Source: Alphaproteobacteria bacterium (GTDB taxonomy: Bacteria; Pseudomonadota; Alphaproteobacteria; Micavibrionales; Micavibrionaceae). Taken from it: a DNA stretch of 64,000 nt. The notes beneath the pieces were generated by a model, which ran no database searches, had not been told where the DNA came from, and saw only the letters and a list, made by a program, of their open reading frames with translations. How positions within the stretch are numbered: the first letter of the stretch is position 1; every line of letters starts with the position of its first letter. A program made the translations under genes and the position numbers. This document shows positions 25,858 to 34,044 of the stretch, piece after piece. The stretch lies in contig JANQRF010000002.1 in NCBI GenBank assembly GCA_028289285.1, positions 1 to 64,000 on the forward strand. The letters run 5' to 3'.

Positions 25858-26496
25858 ATGGCAGAGAAACCAAAGGATGGTTTGCTGATAGGGGAAGACG
25901 GAAAAGCCCGCTGCTGGTGGCATGGGAATGATCCAGAGTATCTTCGATATCATGACGAAGAATGGGGCCAGCCGGTGACGGATGATATCCGTTTATTCGA
26001 AAAAATCTGTTTAGAGGGGTTTCAGGCGGGCTTAAGCTGGCTGACGATTTTGCGCAAGCGGGATAATTTTCGAAGCGCCTTTGCCGGGTTTGATTTTCAC
26101 AAAGTTTCTAAATTTACGCAAAAAGATGTAAACCGGCTTGTCAAAGATGCAGGTATCATTCGTCATCGCGGGAAAATTGAAAGCACGATCAATAATGCAC
26201 AGCAAGCAATCGATCTTCAAAAAGAATGCGGGTCGCTTGCCTCTTATTTCTGGTCGTGGGAGCCGACGGCAAAAGACCGTCCCAAACGCTTTGACTATAA
26301 AACACTCAGCGCTATAGCCCATACGGATATATCAAAAGCGCTTTCCAAAGATTTAAAGCGCCGTGGCTGGACCTTTGTCGGTCCAACCACGGTCTACGCG
26401 TTTATGCAGGCGATGGGGATGGTTAATGATCACCTGCAAGGATGCGTCTGTCGGGAGCAGGTGGAACGGGCGCGGGCAGCTCTTCAGCGCCCGTAA
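25858..26496 (+). CDS. tag: DNA-3-methyladenine glycosylase I
   Basis: Tag removes N3-methyladenine from DNA. The 212-aa product has ARCWWHGNDPEYLRYHDEEWGQPV at the start in adjoining parts, LFEKICLEGFQAGLSWLTILRKRDNF, and FVGPTTVYAFMQAMGMVNDHLQGC near the C-terminus. Cys and His residues at both ends (C in ARCWW, H in YHDEEW, H in NDHLQGC, and following Cys) form the zinc site of the family. The gene starts directly after the ATP12 stop. Its last 74 bases overlap an antisense 42-aa ORF. Confidence 0.96.
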   Translation: MAEKPKDGLLIGEDGKARCWWHGNDPEYLRYHDEEWGQPVTDDIRLFEKICLEGFQAGLSWLTILRKRDNFRSAFAGFDFHKVSKFTQKDVNRLVKDAGIIRHRGKIESTINNAQQAIDLQKECGSLASYFWSWEPTAKDRPKRFDYKTLSAIAHTDISKALSKDLKRRGWTFVGPTTVYAFMQAMGMVNDHLQGCVCREQVERARAALQRP

Positions 26497-26551
26497 CCTG
26501 CTCCAGCTCTTGCAATACACGCTCCAACCTGTCTGAAATTCTGATCTCCAT
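26423..26551 (-). CDS. Candidate 42-aa leaderless small protein divergent from the XRE gene
   Basis: The minus strand from the ATG at 26551 to the TAA at 26423 encodes 42 residues, with an amphipathic helix-like start (MEIRISDRLERVLQELEQV) and a proline-rich middle (PAPVPPAP). There is no Shine-Dalgarno, but a good sigma-70 promoter (26587-26559) would start transcription at or next to the ATG, as for a leaderless mRNA. The ORF overlaps the tag 3' end by 74 bases, and that part could be fortuitous. It is divergent from an XRE-type regulator across a shared palindrome, an arrangement typical of a regulated small gene. I support it only as a candidate. Confidence 0.35.
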   Translation of the reverse strand: MEIRISDRLERVLQELEQVTGAEELPAPVPPAPDRRILAGDH

Positions 26552-26558
26552 ATACAAG

Positions 26559-26587
26559 AAAATACAAGCTTAAGTTGTGTCTGTCAA
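26559..26587 (-). promoter_or_regulatory. Sigma-70 promoter divergent from the XRE gene
   Basis: On the minus strand a perfect TTGACA (26587-26582), a 17-base spacer and TATTTT (26564-26559). Expected transcription start is within one or two bases of the ATG at 26551. The -35 box abuts the palindrome at 26587-26600. Confidence 0.6.
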
Positions 26588-26600
26588 CAAGATATCTTGT
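26587..26600. promoter_or_regulatory. Candidate operator: perfect 14-bp palindrome
   Basis: ACAAGATATCTTGT is a perfect inverted repeat lying in the middle of the divergent region. Related half-sites flank it: ACAAG at 26554-26558 and 26564-26568 and CTTGT near 26618-26622. Binding of the XRE protein encoded next door would block the -35 box of the minus-strand promoter and affect its own. Autoregulation is inferred from the arrangement. Confidence 0.55.
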
Positions 26601-26637
26601 CGAGACGCTACAAATCTTCTTGTTTATGCTTTTTTAC

Positions 26638-26985
26638 ATGTCCATCCCTTTGAAAAATATAAAAGAGCTATCAGAGCGCCTAAAATATATCCGGCAGATA
26701 AAGGGGCTAAGCCAGGTACAACTGGCTGAAATGGCGGGCGCAACCCAGCAAGCTATTCAGCAGGCTGAATCCGGCCAGGCAAGACGGCCGCGCTATTTGA
26801 ATGAACTGGCACAAGCATTAGAGATTCCGCCGGAATGGCTGACAATGAATAAAATGCCGACGCAGGAAAAAATAAAAGGCTTAAGTGAAAAAGACGCCGA
26901 AATGATGCAGGGATTTAAAACCATGCCCAAGGGTGAGCAAAAATTTATCCGCGACTACATAAAATCAAAATCAAAAAAGAAATAA
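26638..26985 (+). CDS. XRE-family helix-turn-helix regulator
   Basis: From the ATG at 26638 the product is 115 aa. Residues about 10-65 form a Cro/CI-type HTH: LSERLKYIRQIKGLSQVQLAEMAG, then ATQQAIQQAESGQARRPRYLNELAQALEIPPEWL in adjoining stretches. A short C-terminal segment with a lysine-rich end follows, and there is no peptidase or ligand domain. An in-frame TTG at 26575 would add 21 residues but spans the operator, so it is unlikely. No Shine-Dalgarno precedes the ATG. A TATGCT element at 26625-26630 would give a leaderless or near-leaderless transcript. Confidence 0.88.
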   Translation: MSIPLKNIKELSERLKYIRQIKGLSQVQLAEMAGATQQAIQQAESGQARRPRYLNELAQALEIPPEWLTMNKMPTQEKIKGLSEKDAEMMQGFKTMPKGEQKFIRDYIKSKSKKK

Positions 26986-27049
26986 TTTTCTTGCCAACTT
27001 ATATGTGTTTGTGAGATGGTGGCTTTGTAACTTCTAAGGAACCGGAAAA

Positions 27050-27109
27050 ATGCAAAATTTTGTACCTACAGATATTTCCAGTGTTCCCGGGCTTATAACG
27101 CGTCATTGA
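27050..27109 (+). CDS. Candidate 19-aa leader peptide upstream of the ABC exporter
   Basis: ATG at 27050 to TGA at 27107-27109, preceded by CTAAGGAACCGGAAAA, a good Shine-Dalgarno. The peptide reads MQNFVPTDISSVPGLITRH. The end of the reading frame overlaps an inverted repeat, TCCCGGGC near 27085-27092 pairing with GCCCGGGA near 27122-27129, so ribosome position could control folding of the leader before the exporter gene at 27239. There is no clear run of one rare or regulatory codon. Peptide-mediated attenuation is a hypothesis from layout alone. Confidence 0.35.
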   Translation: MQNFVPTDISSVPGLITRH

Positions 27110-27238
27110 CCGTTTGACCTTCGCCCGGGATCAAATGGTGTATTCCGGGCTTTCCTGTTAAGAAATCTTCCCTTTTTGGCTTTTCTTTTGAAACCCCGGA
27201 AATCTTTTCGGACCCAAGAATTTTGAAAGAAAAACAAG

Positions 27239-29035
27239 ATGTTAGAACGTATAACTTATACTGATATAGCGCGATTTACCTGGCATGTCTGGCGCCGGGA
27301 CAAGACCAAGCTTGCCTTGTGTTTTGCAGGGATGGGGCTGGCAGCTTTTATTGATACGCTGTTTCCGCTGGTGGCGGGGTATCTGATTAATGCCATTACG
27401 ACGCTGGATCCTGCACAGATGGTGTTTTCAGGTGCATTGCTCTGGGCATTCATTGCGTTTGTCGGACTGGATGTTTTTTATCACGGTATCCGGAACGGCA
27501 CGATGTATATCTGGAATGACTATGCCGTTCAAAACCTGTACAAAATCGTGACGGACAGCTTTGCAAAAGTGCAGCAATTTTCAACTGAATGGCATGCCAA
27601 TAATTTTGCCGGTGGGACGGTGCGTAAAATCACGCGCGGCATGTGGTCATTCGATCTGTATGAAGATATTTTGCACCACTATCTCTGGCCGACAAGCGTT
27701 GTTCTTGTTTCAACAGTCATCCTGCTGGCATTGAAATGGCCTATCATGGGATTGCTCACCTTTGTGATGTCAGCGATTTATGTCGGTTTTACCATCTGGG
27801 CCGTGATGAAGGTTAATGCCCCGCGCTTTAAAGAATCTGCAGATGCGGATACGAAGGTCGGCGCCGCGCTTGCCGATGCCATTACAGCCAACAGTGCGGT
27901 CAAAGCTTTTGGCCGGGAACGCGCCGAAGAGGCCCGTTTTGGAGGCATTACAGGGTTTTGGCGCAGCCGTGCGATCCATAGCTGGCAGATGGCCAATACG
28001 ATGGATTTATTGCGCCGTTACCTGTCTGTTATGCAGATGGGCGCGATGGTCGGATTGGCGATCTGGCTGTGGGGGCAGGGGCGCGCGACGGCCGGTGATG
28101 TGGTCTATGTCTTTACAGCCTATATGGTTTTATCGGCCTATCTGCGTCATATCGGGGAGCAGATTTCCAACCTGCAGCGCGCGATGAGCGAGATGGAGGA
28201 TATTGTCTGGTTCTGGAAGACGGGCATTGCGGTAGAAGATAAACCCGATGCAGATGGCTTCATGTCGGGCGCAGGTGAGATTGTTTTTGATAAAGTCACC
28301 TTTACCTATCAGGGGCAGCGCGATCCGCTTTATCAGGATTTCTCTTTGCGTATCGCGCCGGGGGAAAAGGTTGCGCTGGTCGGGCATTCAGGCTCGGGCA
28401 AGTCGACTTTTGTGAAGCTTGTGCAGCGCCTGTACGATATCGATTCCGGTGAAATCCGCATTGATGGGCAGAATATTGCAGATGTCACGCAAAGTTCTTT
28501 GCGTAGCGGGCTTGCGCTTGTGCCGCAGGAACCGATCCTGTTTCACCGCAAGCTCGCGGAGAATATTGCATACGGCAAGCCGGGCGCCTCTCAGGAAGAG
28601 ATTGAAGATGCTGCGCGGCGTGCTTATGCGCATGACTTTATTTCTGCCCTGCCGCAAGGCTATGACACGCTTGTCGGCGAACGCGGGATCAAGCTGTCCG
28701 GCGGGGAGCGTCAGCGCGTGGCAATTGCCCGGGCTATCCTGGCCGATGCAAAAATCCTGATTTTGGATGAAGCAACTTCTTCGCTGGATTCTGTGTCCGA
28801 GCATGAAATTCAAAAAGCGCTTGCGCACTTGATGGAAGGCCGCACGACAATCACGATTGCCCACCGCCTGGCGACGATTAAGGCCGTGGACCGGATTTTG
28901 GTCTTTGATAAAGGCCGGATTGTCGAGCAGGGTACGCATGCCGGGCTGGTCAAACAGGAGGGTTCTTACTATAAAAAGCTCTTTGATATGCAGGCGCTGG
29001 AGCTGATCGGAAACGATTATTCTCTTTCTGCATAG
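27239..29035 (+). CDS. ABC-type exporter, fused membrane and ATPase domains
   Basis: This 598-aa half-transporter should act as a homodimer exporting a lipid, peptide or drug. The N-terminal 320 residues hold six hydrophobic segments. The ATPase domain shows Walker A GHSGSGKST (about residue 382), the Q-loop in VPQEPILFHR, the ABC signature LSGGERQRVAIARAI, Walker B ILILDEATSSLD and the H-loop IAHRLATI. The loop before the ATPase carries MEDIVWFWKTGIAVED. Substrate cannot be read from sequence. A 253-base leader with a small ORF precedes it. Confidence 0.93.
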   Translation: MLERITYTDIARFTWHVWRRDKTKLALCFAGMGLAAFIDTLFPLVAGYLINAITTLDPAQMVFSGALLWAFIAFVGLDVFYHGIRNGTMYIWNDYAVQNLYKIVTDSFAKVQQFSTEWHANNFAGGTVRKITRGMWSFDLYEDILHHYLWPTSVVLVSTVILLALKWPIMGLLTFVMSAIYVGFTIWAVMKVNAPRFKESADADTKVGAALADAITANSAVKAFGRERAEEARFGGITGFWRSRAIHSWQMANTMDLLRRYLSVMQMGAMVGLAIWLWGQGRATAGDVVYVFTAYMVLSAYLRHIGEQISNLQRAMSEMEDIVWFWKTGIAVEDKPDADGFMSGAGEIVFDKVTFTYQGQRDPLYQDFSLRIAPGEKVALVGHSGSGKSTFVKLVQRLYDIDSGEIRIDGQNIADVTQSSLRSGLALVPQEPILFHRKLAENIAYGKPGASQEEIEDAARRAYAHDFISALPQGYDTLVGERGIKLSGGERQRVAIARAILADAKILILDEATSSLDSVSEHEIQKALAHLMEGRTTITIAHRLATIKAVDRILVFDKGRIVEQGTHAGLVKQEGSYYKKLFDMQALELIGNDYSLSA

Positions 29036-29101
29036 CAGGTTTGCGCACCCAAATGATCCAGCCTTTCGTATAAAGAGCATATGTATTGAAAGGAGAGTGA
29101 C

Positions 29102-29794
29102 ATGATTAAGATTCATGACCGCGATTTGCGCGGAAAAACCAAAACAGGCTGGCTGGACAGCGCCCATACATTTTCGTTCGGACATTTTCATGATCCGGCG
29201 CGCATGGGGTTTCGGTCTTTGCGTGTGATCAATGACGACCGGGTAATCCCGGGTGCCGGTTTTGGCACGCATCCGCATAATAATATGGAGATTATTTCCT
29301 ATGTGCTGGACGGGTCTTTGGAACATAAAGATTCCATGGGAACGGGGTCTGTGATCAAACCCGGTGAAGTGCAACGCATGAGTGCGGGCACAGGCGTGAC
29401 TCATTCTGAATTTAACGGGTCAAAAGACGATCCTGTTCATTTCTTGCAAATCTGGATCGAACCGAAAACGAAAGGTCTGGAGCCCAGTTATGAGCAAAAG
29501 CCTTTAAATGTAAACAAGGGTGAGTTTGTCCTGATCGGAGATCGTCACGGAAGTGATGGCGCGATTACCATTCACCAGGATGTGAAGATGTACCTGGTGC
29601 ACCTGGAAGAAGGACAAAGCGCTTCATATAGCTTTGAACCTCAGCGTGGCGGGTTTTTACACCTGGTGCGTGGGCAAGTGACCTTGAATGGTGAAAGTTT
29701 AAAAGAAGGAGACGGCGCAGAAATTACGGATGTTGAAACCGTCACGATTGCTGCGCAGGAACCTTCTGAAGTTCTTCTTTTTGATCTTGCCTAA
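29102..29794 (+). CDS. Pirin-family bicupin protein
   Basis: The 230-aa product has the pirin metal-binding block: GAGFGTHPHNNMEIISYVLDG in two adjoining parts (residues about 53-73), then KPGEVQRMSAGTGVTHSEFN, with conserved His-His-Glu-His ligands. It also has the N-terminal SAHTFSFGHF, here as DSAHTFSFGHFHDP. Members related to YhhW act as quercetin dioxygenase-like enzymes or redox-linked regulators. AAAGGAGAGTGAC precedes the ATG. It is monocistronic and ends at the bidirectional terminator shared with purN. Confidence 0.93.
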   Translation: MIKIHDRDLRGKTKTGWLDSAHTFSFGHFHDPARMGFRSLRVINDDRVIPGAGFGTHPHNNMEIISYVLDGSLEHKDSMGTGSVIKPGEVQRMSAGTGVTHSEFNGSKDDPVHFLQIWIEPKTKGLEPSYEQKPLNVNKGEFVLIGDRHGSDGAITIHQDVKMYLVHLEEGQSASYSFEPQRGGFLHLVRGQVTLNGESLKEGDGAEITDVETVTIAAQEPSEVLLFDLA

Positions 29795-29799
29795 CATTG

Positions 29800-29838
29800 T
29801 TTTAAGCGGGGAGTGTGATCTCTCCGCTTAAAATTTTT
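29800..29838. terminator. Bidirectional terminator between the pirin gene and purN
   Basis: TTTTAAGCGGGGAG (29800-29813) pairs with CTCTCCGCTTAAAA (29820-29833) with a single G-T wobble and a 6-base loop, then five T on the plus strand. On the minus strand the stem is flanked by an A-rich arm that becomes a U-run. It overlaps the last codons of purN, so it ends both the pirin transcript and the long minus operon. Confidence 0.8.
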
Positions 29839-30395
29839 CGAAGTGTATCGATGTAAAAATCAGGTTCTGCTGCTTTGACGCGGGTTTCGATCTCTTCGGC
29901 CGTATCGCTTTCCTGCACAGGCAGTTCAAGCTGCGCAAGGATAGCGCCTTCATCATAGGCGTGATTGACAAGATGCACGGTTGGCCCGGTCTTTGTATCT
30001 CCGCTTTCTTTAACTGCGCGGTGCACATGATGACCGTACATGCCCTGCCCGCCATATTTAGGCAAAAGGGCAGGGTGAATATTCAGAATATGGCCTGCAG
30101 CCTCAATTGTTTTTGGTCCTATCAGTTTCATATAGCCAGAGCAAACGCCTAGATTAATGTCATGATCTTCGAGGATATTGGCAATTTCCTGATCGAGTGC
30201 CTCAGAACCACCCAGGTTTTTTTCATTTACGCAAAACGTTTTAATCTTGGCGTCATTCGCCCATTGAAAAGCAGCGCAGTCCGGATTGTTTGAAATGAGA
30301 AGAACAGGTGTTGCATCCAAAATACCGTCTTTGCAGGCCTGCGTAATGGCTTTCGCCGAAGACCCGTTATAAGAGGCGAAAAAAGCAAGGCGCAT
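29802..30395 (-). CDS. purN: Phosphoribosylglycinamide formyltransferase
   Basis: PurN transfers a formyl group from 10-formyl-THF to GAR, the third step of purine synthesis. The 197-aa product has FFASYNGSSAKAI at the start (the GNGSNLQA-like phosphate loop), the formyl-THF site in NIHPALLPKYGGQGMYGHHVH (catalytic N and H within IHPALLP), and GPTVHLVNHAYDEGAILAQ with the catalytic Asp. It is the last gene of the minus-strand operon and lies 4 bases after the membrane-protein gene. Confidence 0.93.
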   Translation of the reverse strand: MRLAFFASYNGSSAKAITQACKDGILDATPVLLISNNPDCAAFQWANDAKIKTFCVNEKNLGGSEALDQEIANILEDHDINLGVCSGYMKLIGPKTIEAAGHILNIHPALLPKYGGQGMYGHHVHRAVKESGDTKTGPTVHLVNHAYDEGAILAQLELPVQESDTAEEIETRVKAAEPDFYIDTLRKILSGEITLPA

Positions 30396-30399
30396 TTCG

Positions 30400-30903
30400 T
30401 TAAAACCACCGCGCGGGTTTGTCGATCCGTTCCCCGCGCACTGTCAATCGCATGCCGTTAGTCACGCGATAGATAATGTAAATCAGGCCGGGTCCGAGCG
30501 TCGTGCCGGCCGCTGTAATCAAAAGGGTCATATTCTGGATCATATAATTTTCAAGCTCGGTCTGAAGTTCATCTTGCGTGAAAAGTCTGCCGTTATTCAC
30601 CCCGGTCATGACATCCAGTACAACACTGTGATCGCCGAGCTGGTAAACCCAGATTGTTGCAATAATAATACCTATCAAAAGAAATAAAGAACTTATCCAG
30701 ATCGTACCGATGAGATAGCTCATATGATTATAGGTAAGGCTGTCCATTGCTGATTTGGCTTTGTAGAGATACGCGCCGATGAGCGCGACCAAAATCATAA
30801 TCAGGCCAAGCGTTTGCGCGGTTAGCATCGGAACGAACTGCATGATAATCCCGGCGGAGAACATCATATACATGCCCAATGTATCCTTTTGATCCTTTGT
30901 CAT
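30400..30903 (-). CDS. Four-helix membrane protein of unknown function
   Basis: The 167-aa product shows about four hydrophobic segments (residues 10-24, 30-46, 62-86 and 126-145), with a polar loop after the third. It is in a chain of closely spaced genes: 4 bases after mutL and 4 before purN. Family is not recognised, although the layout resembles small DUF4870-like membrane proteins. Confidence 0.8.
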   Translation of the reverse strand: MTKDQKDTLGMYMMFSAGIIMQFVPMLTAQTLGLIMILVALIGAYLYKAKSAMDSLTYNHMSYLIGTIWISSLFLLIGIIIATIWVYQLGDHSVVLDVMTGVNNGRLFTQDELQTELENYMIQNMTLLITAAGTTLGPGLIYIIYRVTNGMRLTVRGERIDKPARWF

Positions 30904-30907
30904 TTAT

Positions 30908-32677
30908 TTACCTGCGGGCGAAGAGTTTTTCGATATCTTTCAAACTGAGTTTAATATAAGTCGGGCGGCCATGATTACAATAACCTGAATTGTCCGTTTC
31001 TTCCATATCACGTAAAAGTGCATTCATTTCATCAACATTCAAACGCCGCCCGCTGCGCACCGATCCGTAGCAAGCCATGGAGGCCATGATGTGATTGATT
31101 TTCTCTTCTAAAGCGCTGGGCAGATTTTGGTCTGTGCAGTCTTCGGCCAGGTCCCGGATAAGTTTTTGAATGTCAATTTTACTTCCAAGAATAGCCGGAA
31201 TGCCCTGAACAGCAATTGAAGTCGGGCCGAAGGCCTCAATCTCCAGCCCCATTTGTTTGAAAGTTTCTGCATGGGATAAAAGCGCCGCGCTTTTGACATC
31301 ATCCAGGTCAACAATTTCAGGTGTCAGTAGCCCCTGTGCCTGAATACCGCCTTGTGCATATTGTGCTTTAAACCGTTCATAGACAAGCCGCTCGTGGGCT
31401 GCGTGCTGATCAATCAGGACAAGCCCGTCTTCACTTTGGGCGACGATATAATTTTCATGAATTTGCGCCCGCGCCGCACCAAGCGGATGAGTTTCAAATA
31501 CCTGATCGGGTGCCTGTTCCACGCGTGCGGAAGGTTGCATATCAAAACTGAGTGGGGCATAGGCATCATGTACTTTTTCGGCCAGTGCACCGCCGCCACC
31601 CTTATAATTGCTGCGATAGGGTAAAGAGGCACGATTGTTTTGCGGGCTCATTTTAGATAGAGCCGCAAAGGAAATCGTGGACGATGTGACCTGTCCGCCC
31701 TGTTCAAGCAGTGCGTGTTTCAGCGCTGAAATAATCATGCCGCGCATGTGTCCGGCGTCCCGAAAACGGACTTCAGCTTTAGCCGGGTGCACATTTACAT
31801 CCACCTCTTCGGCCGGCAGGGTTACATACAGCGCCACAACCGGGTGGCGGCCGGATTGCATTAAATCGCTGTAAGCTGCGCGGATACAGCCATAGAGCAG
31901 CTTATCTTTGACAGGCCGTCCATTGACAAATAGATATTGCGCCGTGGAGCTTGCCCGGTCAAAAGAAGGCAGGCCTGCATAGCCACTGATATGAATATCT
32001 TCGTTATTTGCTTCGATTTCGACAGCATTCTCATAAAAATCTTTGCCGATAATGGCAGCAAGACGCGTTTTGAGATCCGCCTGTGGTAAATCGAGCGTCA
32101 CTTTTTCATTATGCCGGATTTGAAAACGCACTTGCGGAAACGCCATGGCAATCCGGCTTAGCGCATCTTTAATGGCACCATATTCTGCGCGCTCGCTTTT
32201 GAGAAATTTCAGCCGGGCAGGCGTGGCATAAAATAAATCACGGACAGTCACGCTTGTCCCTTTTGCATGGGCTGCTGGTTTTGGTGGGTCTATCTTTCCG
32301 CCTTCTGCTAAAATTTCCCAGGCATCCTCTGCCTTTTCCTCTTTTGATACGATTGAAAGCCTGGCAACAGACGCAATGGACGGCAAAGCTTCCCCGCGAA
32401 AACCCATCGTCGTGATATGCACAAGATCATCTTCAGGTAACTTGGATGTCGCATGTCGGGAAAGCGCGGCTTCCAGATCCTGTACATCCATCCCGTGACC
32501 GTTATCTGTGACTTTGATCAGGCTTTTGCCGCCATCACGCAAATCAATACGAATATCACTCGCGCCTGCATCAAGCGCATTTTCGACAAGTTCTTTGACC
32601 GCCGCAGCCGGACGTTCAATGACCTCGCCGGCGGCGATCTGGTTGACCAGATGATCTGGCAGATGCCGGATTCTCAT
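30908..32677 (-). CDS. mutL: DNA mismatch repair protein MutL
   Basis: MutL couples MutS recognition to strand incision. The 589-aa product has a GHKL ATPase head (VKELVENALDAGA, DNGHGMD, GFRGEALPSIASV) followed by the transducer domain. The C-terminal region carries the endonuclease motif DQHAAHERLVYE (around residue 414) and, near the end, YCNHGRPTY, so this MutL is expected to nick DNA itself, as in organisms without MutH. It lies 65 bases downstream of the pentapeptide gene. Confidence 0.97.
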   Translation of the reverse strand: MRIRHLPDHLVNQIAAGEVIERPAAAVKELVENALDAGASDIRIDLRDGGKSLIKVTDNGHGMDVQDLEAALSRHATSKLPEDDLVHITTMGFRGEALPSIASVARLSIVSKEEKAEDAWEILAEGGKIDPPKPAAHAKGTSVTVRDLFYATPARLKFLKSERAEYGAIKDALSRIAMAFPQVRFQIRHNEKVTLDLPQADLKTRLAAIIGKDFYENAVEIEANNEDIHISGYAGLPSFDRASSTAQYLFVNGRPVKDKLLYGCIRAAYSDLMQSGRHPVVALYVTLPAEEVDVNVHPAKAEVRFRDAGHMRGMIISALKHALLEQGGQVTSSTISFAALSKMSPQNNRASLPYRSNYKGGGGALAEKVHDAYAPLSFDMQPSARVEQAPDQVFETHPLGAARAQIHENYIVAQSEDGLVLIDQHAAHERLVYERFKAQYAQGGIQAQGLLTPEIVDLDDVKSAALLSHAETFKQMGLEIEAFGPTSIAVQGIPAILGSKIDIQKLIRDLAEDCTDQNLPSALEEKINHIMASMACYGSVRSGRRLNVDEMNALLRDMEETDNSGYCNHGRPTYIKLSLKDIEKLFARR

Positions 32678-32742
32678 TTTACCTTCCCCAGTTTAGAAAG
32701 GCATTTTAGCGGATTATTCCTGTTTGGCGATACTTATTTCAG

Positions 32743-34044
32743 TTAATCTAAAAGCGTATCTTCGATCACGGCGGTGGAGAGCTCCACCCCGTCCAGGATA
32801 GCGCCGGTCAGGTCTGCATGGCGCAGGTCGCAGGATTCCAGATTAGCTCCTGAGAGATCCGCCCCCATAAGAATGGCATAAGAAAGGTCAGCACCGGATA
32901 AATCCGCATATTTAAACATTCCGCCGGATAGATTTGCGCGGTGGATTTTTACGCCTTTGCCATCCGGGCGGTCAAAGCGGAGCGGCCCGGCTTTCAGTCC
33001 GCGTAAGTCAGCGCGTGTAAATTGAGCTTGTTTGAGAGAAGATCCGCGTAAGTCTGCACCGGTTAATTTACAATCTTTAAAATTAGACTGATCCAGGATA
33101 GCGCTTTGCATGTTTGCGCCGTGCAAATCTTGGCCCATAAAATTCGTCTCTTTAGCGCGTACGGCCGTAAGCGGCACTTTGCGCAAATCAGGCGTACCAC
33201 GCATATCCGCACCGCTTAAATTCATCTGCTCGCCGTTTTTGCCTGCACTCATCACCCATTTCTTATGCGCGGTCAGAAGGTCTTCCAGGTTTTGTCCGCG
33301 GGCTGCAAGTGTTTCACCTGTAACGGCAGGGTCAATAATATGTTTACGCTGTTCTTCGGCCAGGGCAACCGTTCTAAGGGTTTGTGCATTGACAATACAT
33401 TGAGAGAAATCTGCCTGGCCGACTTCTGCGCCGGTGAGATCTGTATCACTGAGATTGGCGCCGTGAAAACGTACTTCCGTGAGATCGGCTTCAGCCATGC
33501 TAACACCGGATAAATCTGCATCGCTAAAATCTGCACCATGCGCTTTAATACCGCTGAGATTTGAGCGATCCATGCGGCTGCCTGAAAAGACAGTGACACC
33601 GCTTGGGCCGCGGCTGCGCGCCTGATCGGAGGCTGCCTGAATGATCTGACCGTCATCATTGAATTTCAGCATCTGGCCTTTGCGTAAATCCGCATTTTCA
33701 AAATCGGAACCCTGGACGCTTGCCCCGGACACGACGGCACCGCGGAAATCTGCGCGGGAAAAATCGGCGTAATCCATAATAGCGCCGCGTAAATCGCAGT
33801 TAAAGAAAATGGCCCCTACAAACTGACCGTTGGATAAATTCGTGCCGTATAATTTTGAGCCTGTAAAATCAACATAGGATAGATCCTGGCCTGAGAAATC
33901 GAGGTTGGAAAGATCCATAAATTTTAAAATGGCTCGCCGGCCGCCTTTACGGCCCCAGTTAAAAAACTTATGGTCATGAATGATCTGTTCCAGATCTCCC
34001 TGGCTTAAGACGGGTAATGACGCAATTGGTGTTAAATCTTTCAT
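32743..34044 (-). CDS. Pentapeptide-repeat protein
   Basis: The 433-aa product is dominated by A(D/N)LxG-type five-residue repeats in two blocks, about residues 46-215 and 290-430, with a non-repeat linker around 216-285. Such proteins fold into right-handed quadrilateral beta helices, and some mimic DNA and protect gyrase. The N-terminus includes a KFMDLSNLDFSGQDL start of the helix. Its ATG follows the pgi stop directly, so it is co-translated. Function is unknown. Confidence 0.9.
   Translation of the reverse strand: MKDLTPIASLPVLSQGDLEQIIHDHKFFNWGRKGGRRAILKFMDLSNLDFSGQDLSYVDFTGSKLYGTNLSNGQFVGAIFFNCDLRGAIMDYADFSRADFRGAVVSGASVQGSDFENADLRKGQMLKFNDDGQIIQAASDQARSRGPSGVTVFSGSRMDRSNLSGIKAHGADFSDADLSGVSMAEADLTEVRFHGANLSDTDLTGAEVGQADFSQCIVNAQTLRTVALAEEQRKHIIDPAVTGETLAARGQNLEDLLTAHKKWVMSAGKNGEQMNLSGADMRGTPDLRKVPLTAVRAKETNFMGQDLHGANMQSAILDQSNFKDCKLTGADLRGSSLKQAQFTRADLRGLKAGPLRFDRPDGKGVKIHRANLSGGMFKYADLSGADLSYAILMGADLSGANLESCDLRHADLTGAILDGVELSTAVIEDTLLD

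Noticed and set aside
28388..29404. 338-aa minus-strand reading frame across the ABC exporter end and the pirin start
   Set aside because: Both plus-strand genes have clear motifs and good starts. The antisense frame has no recognisable motif.
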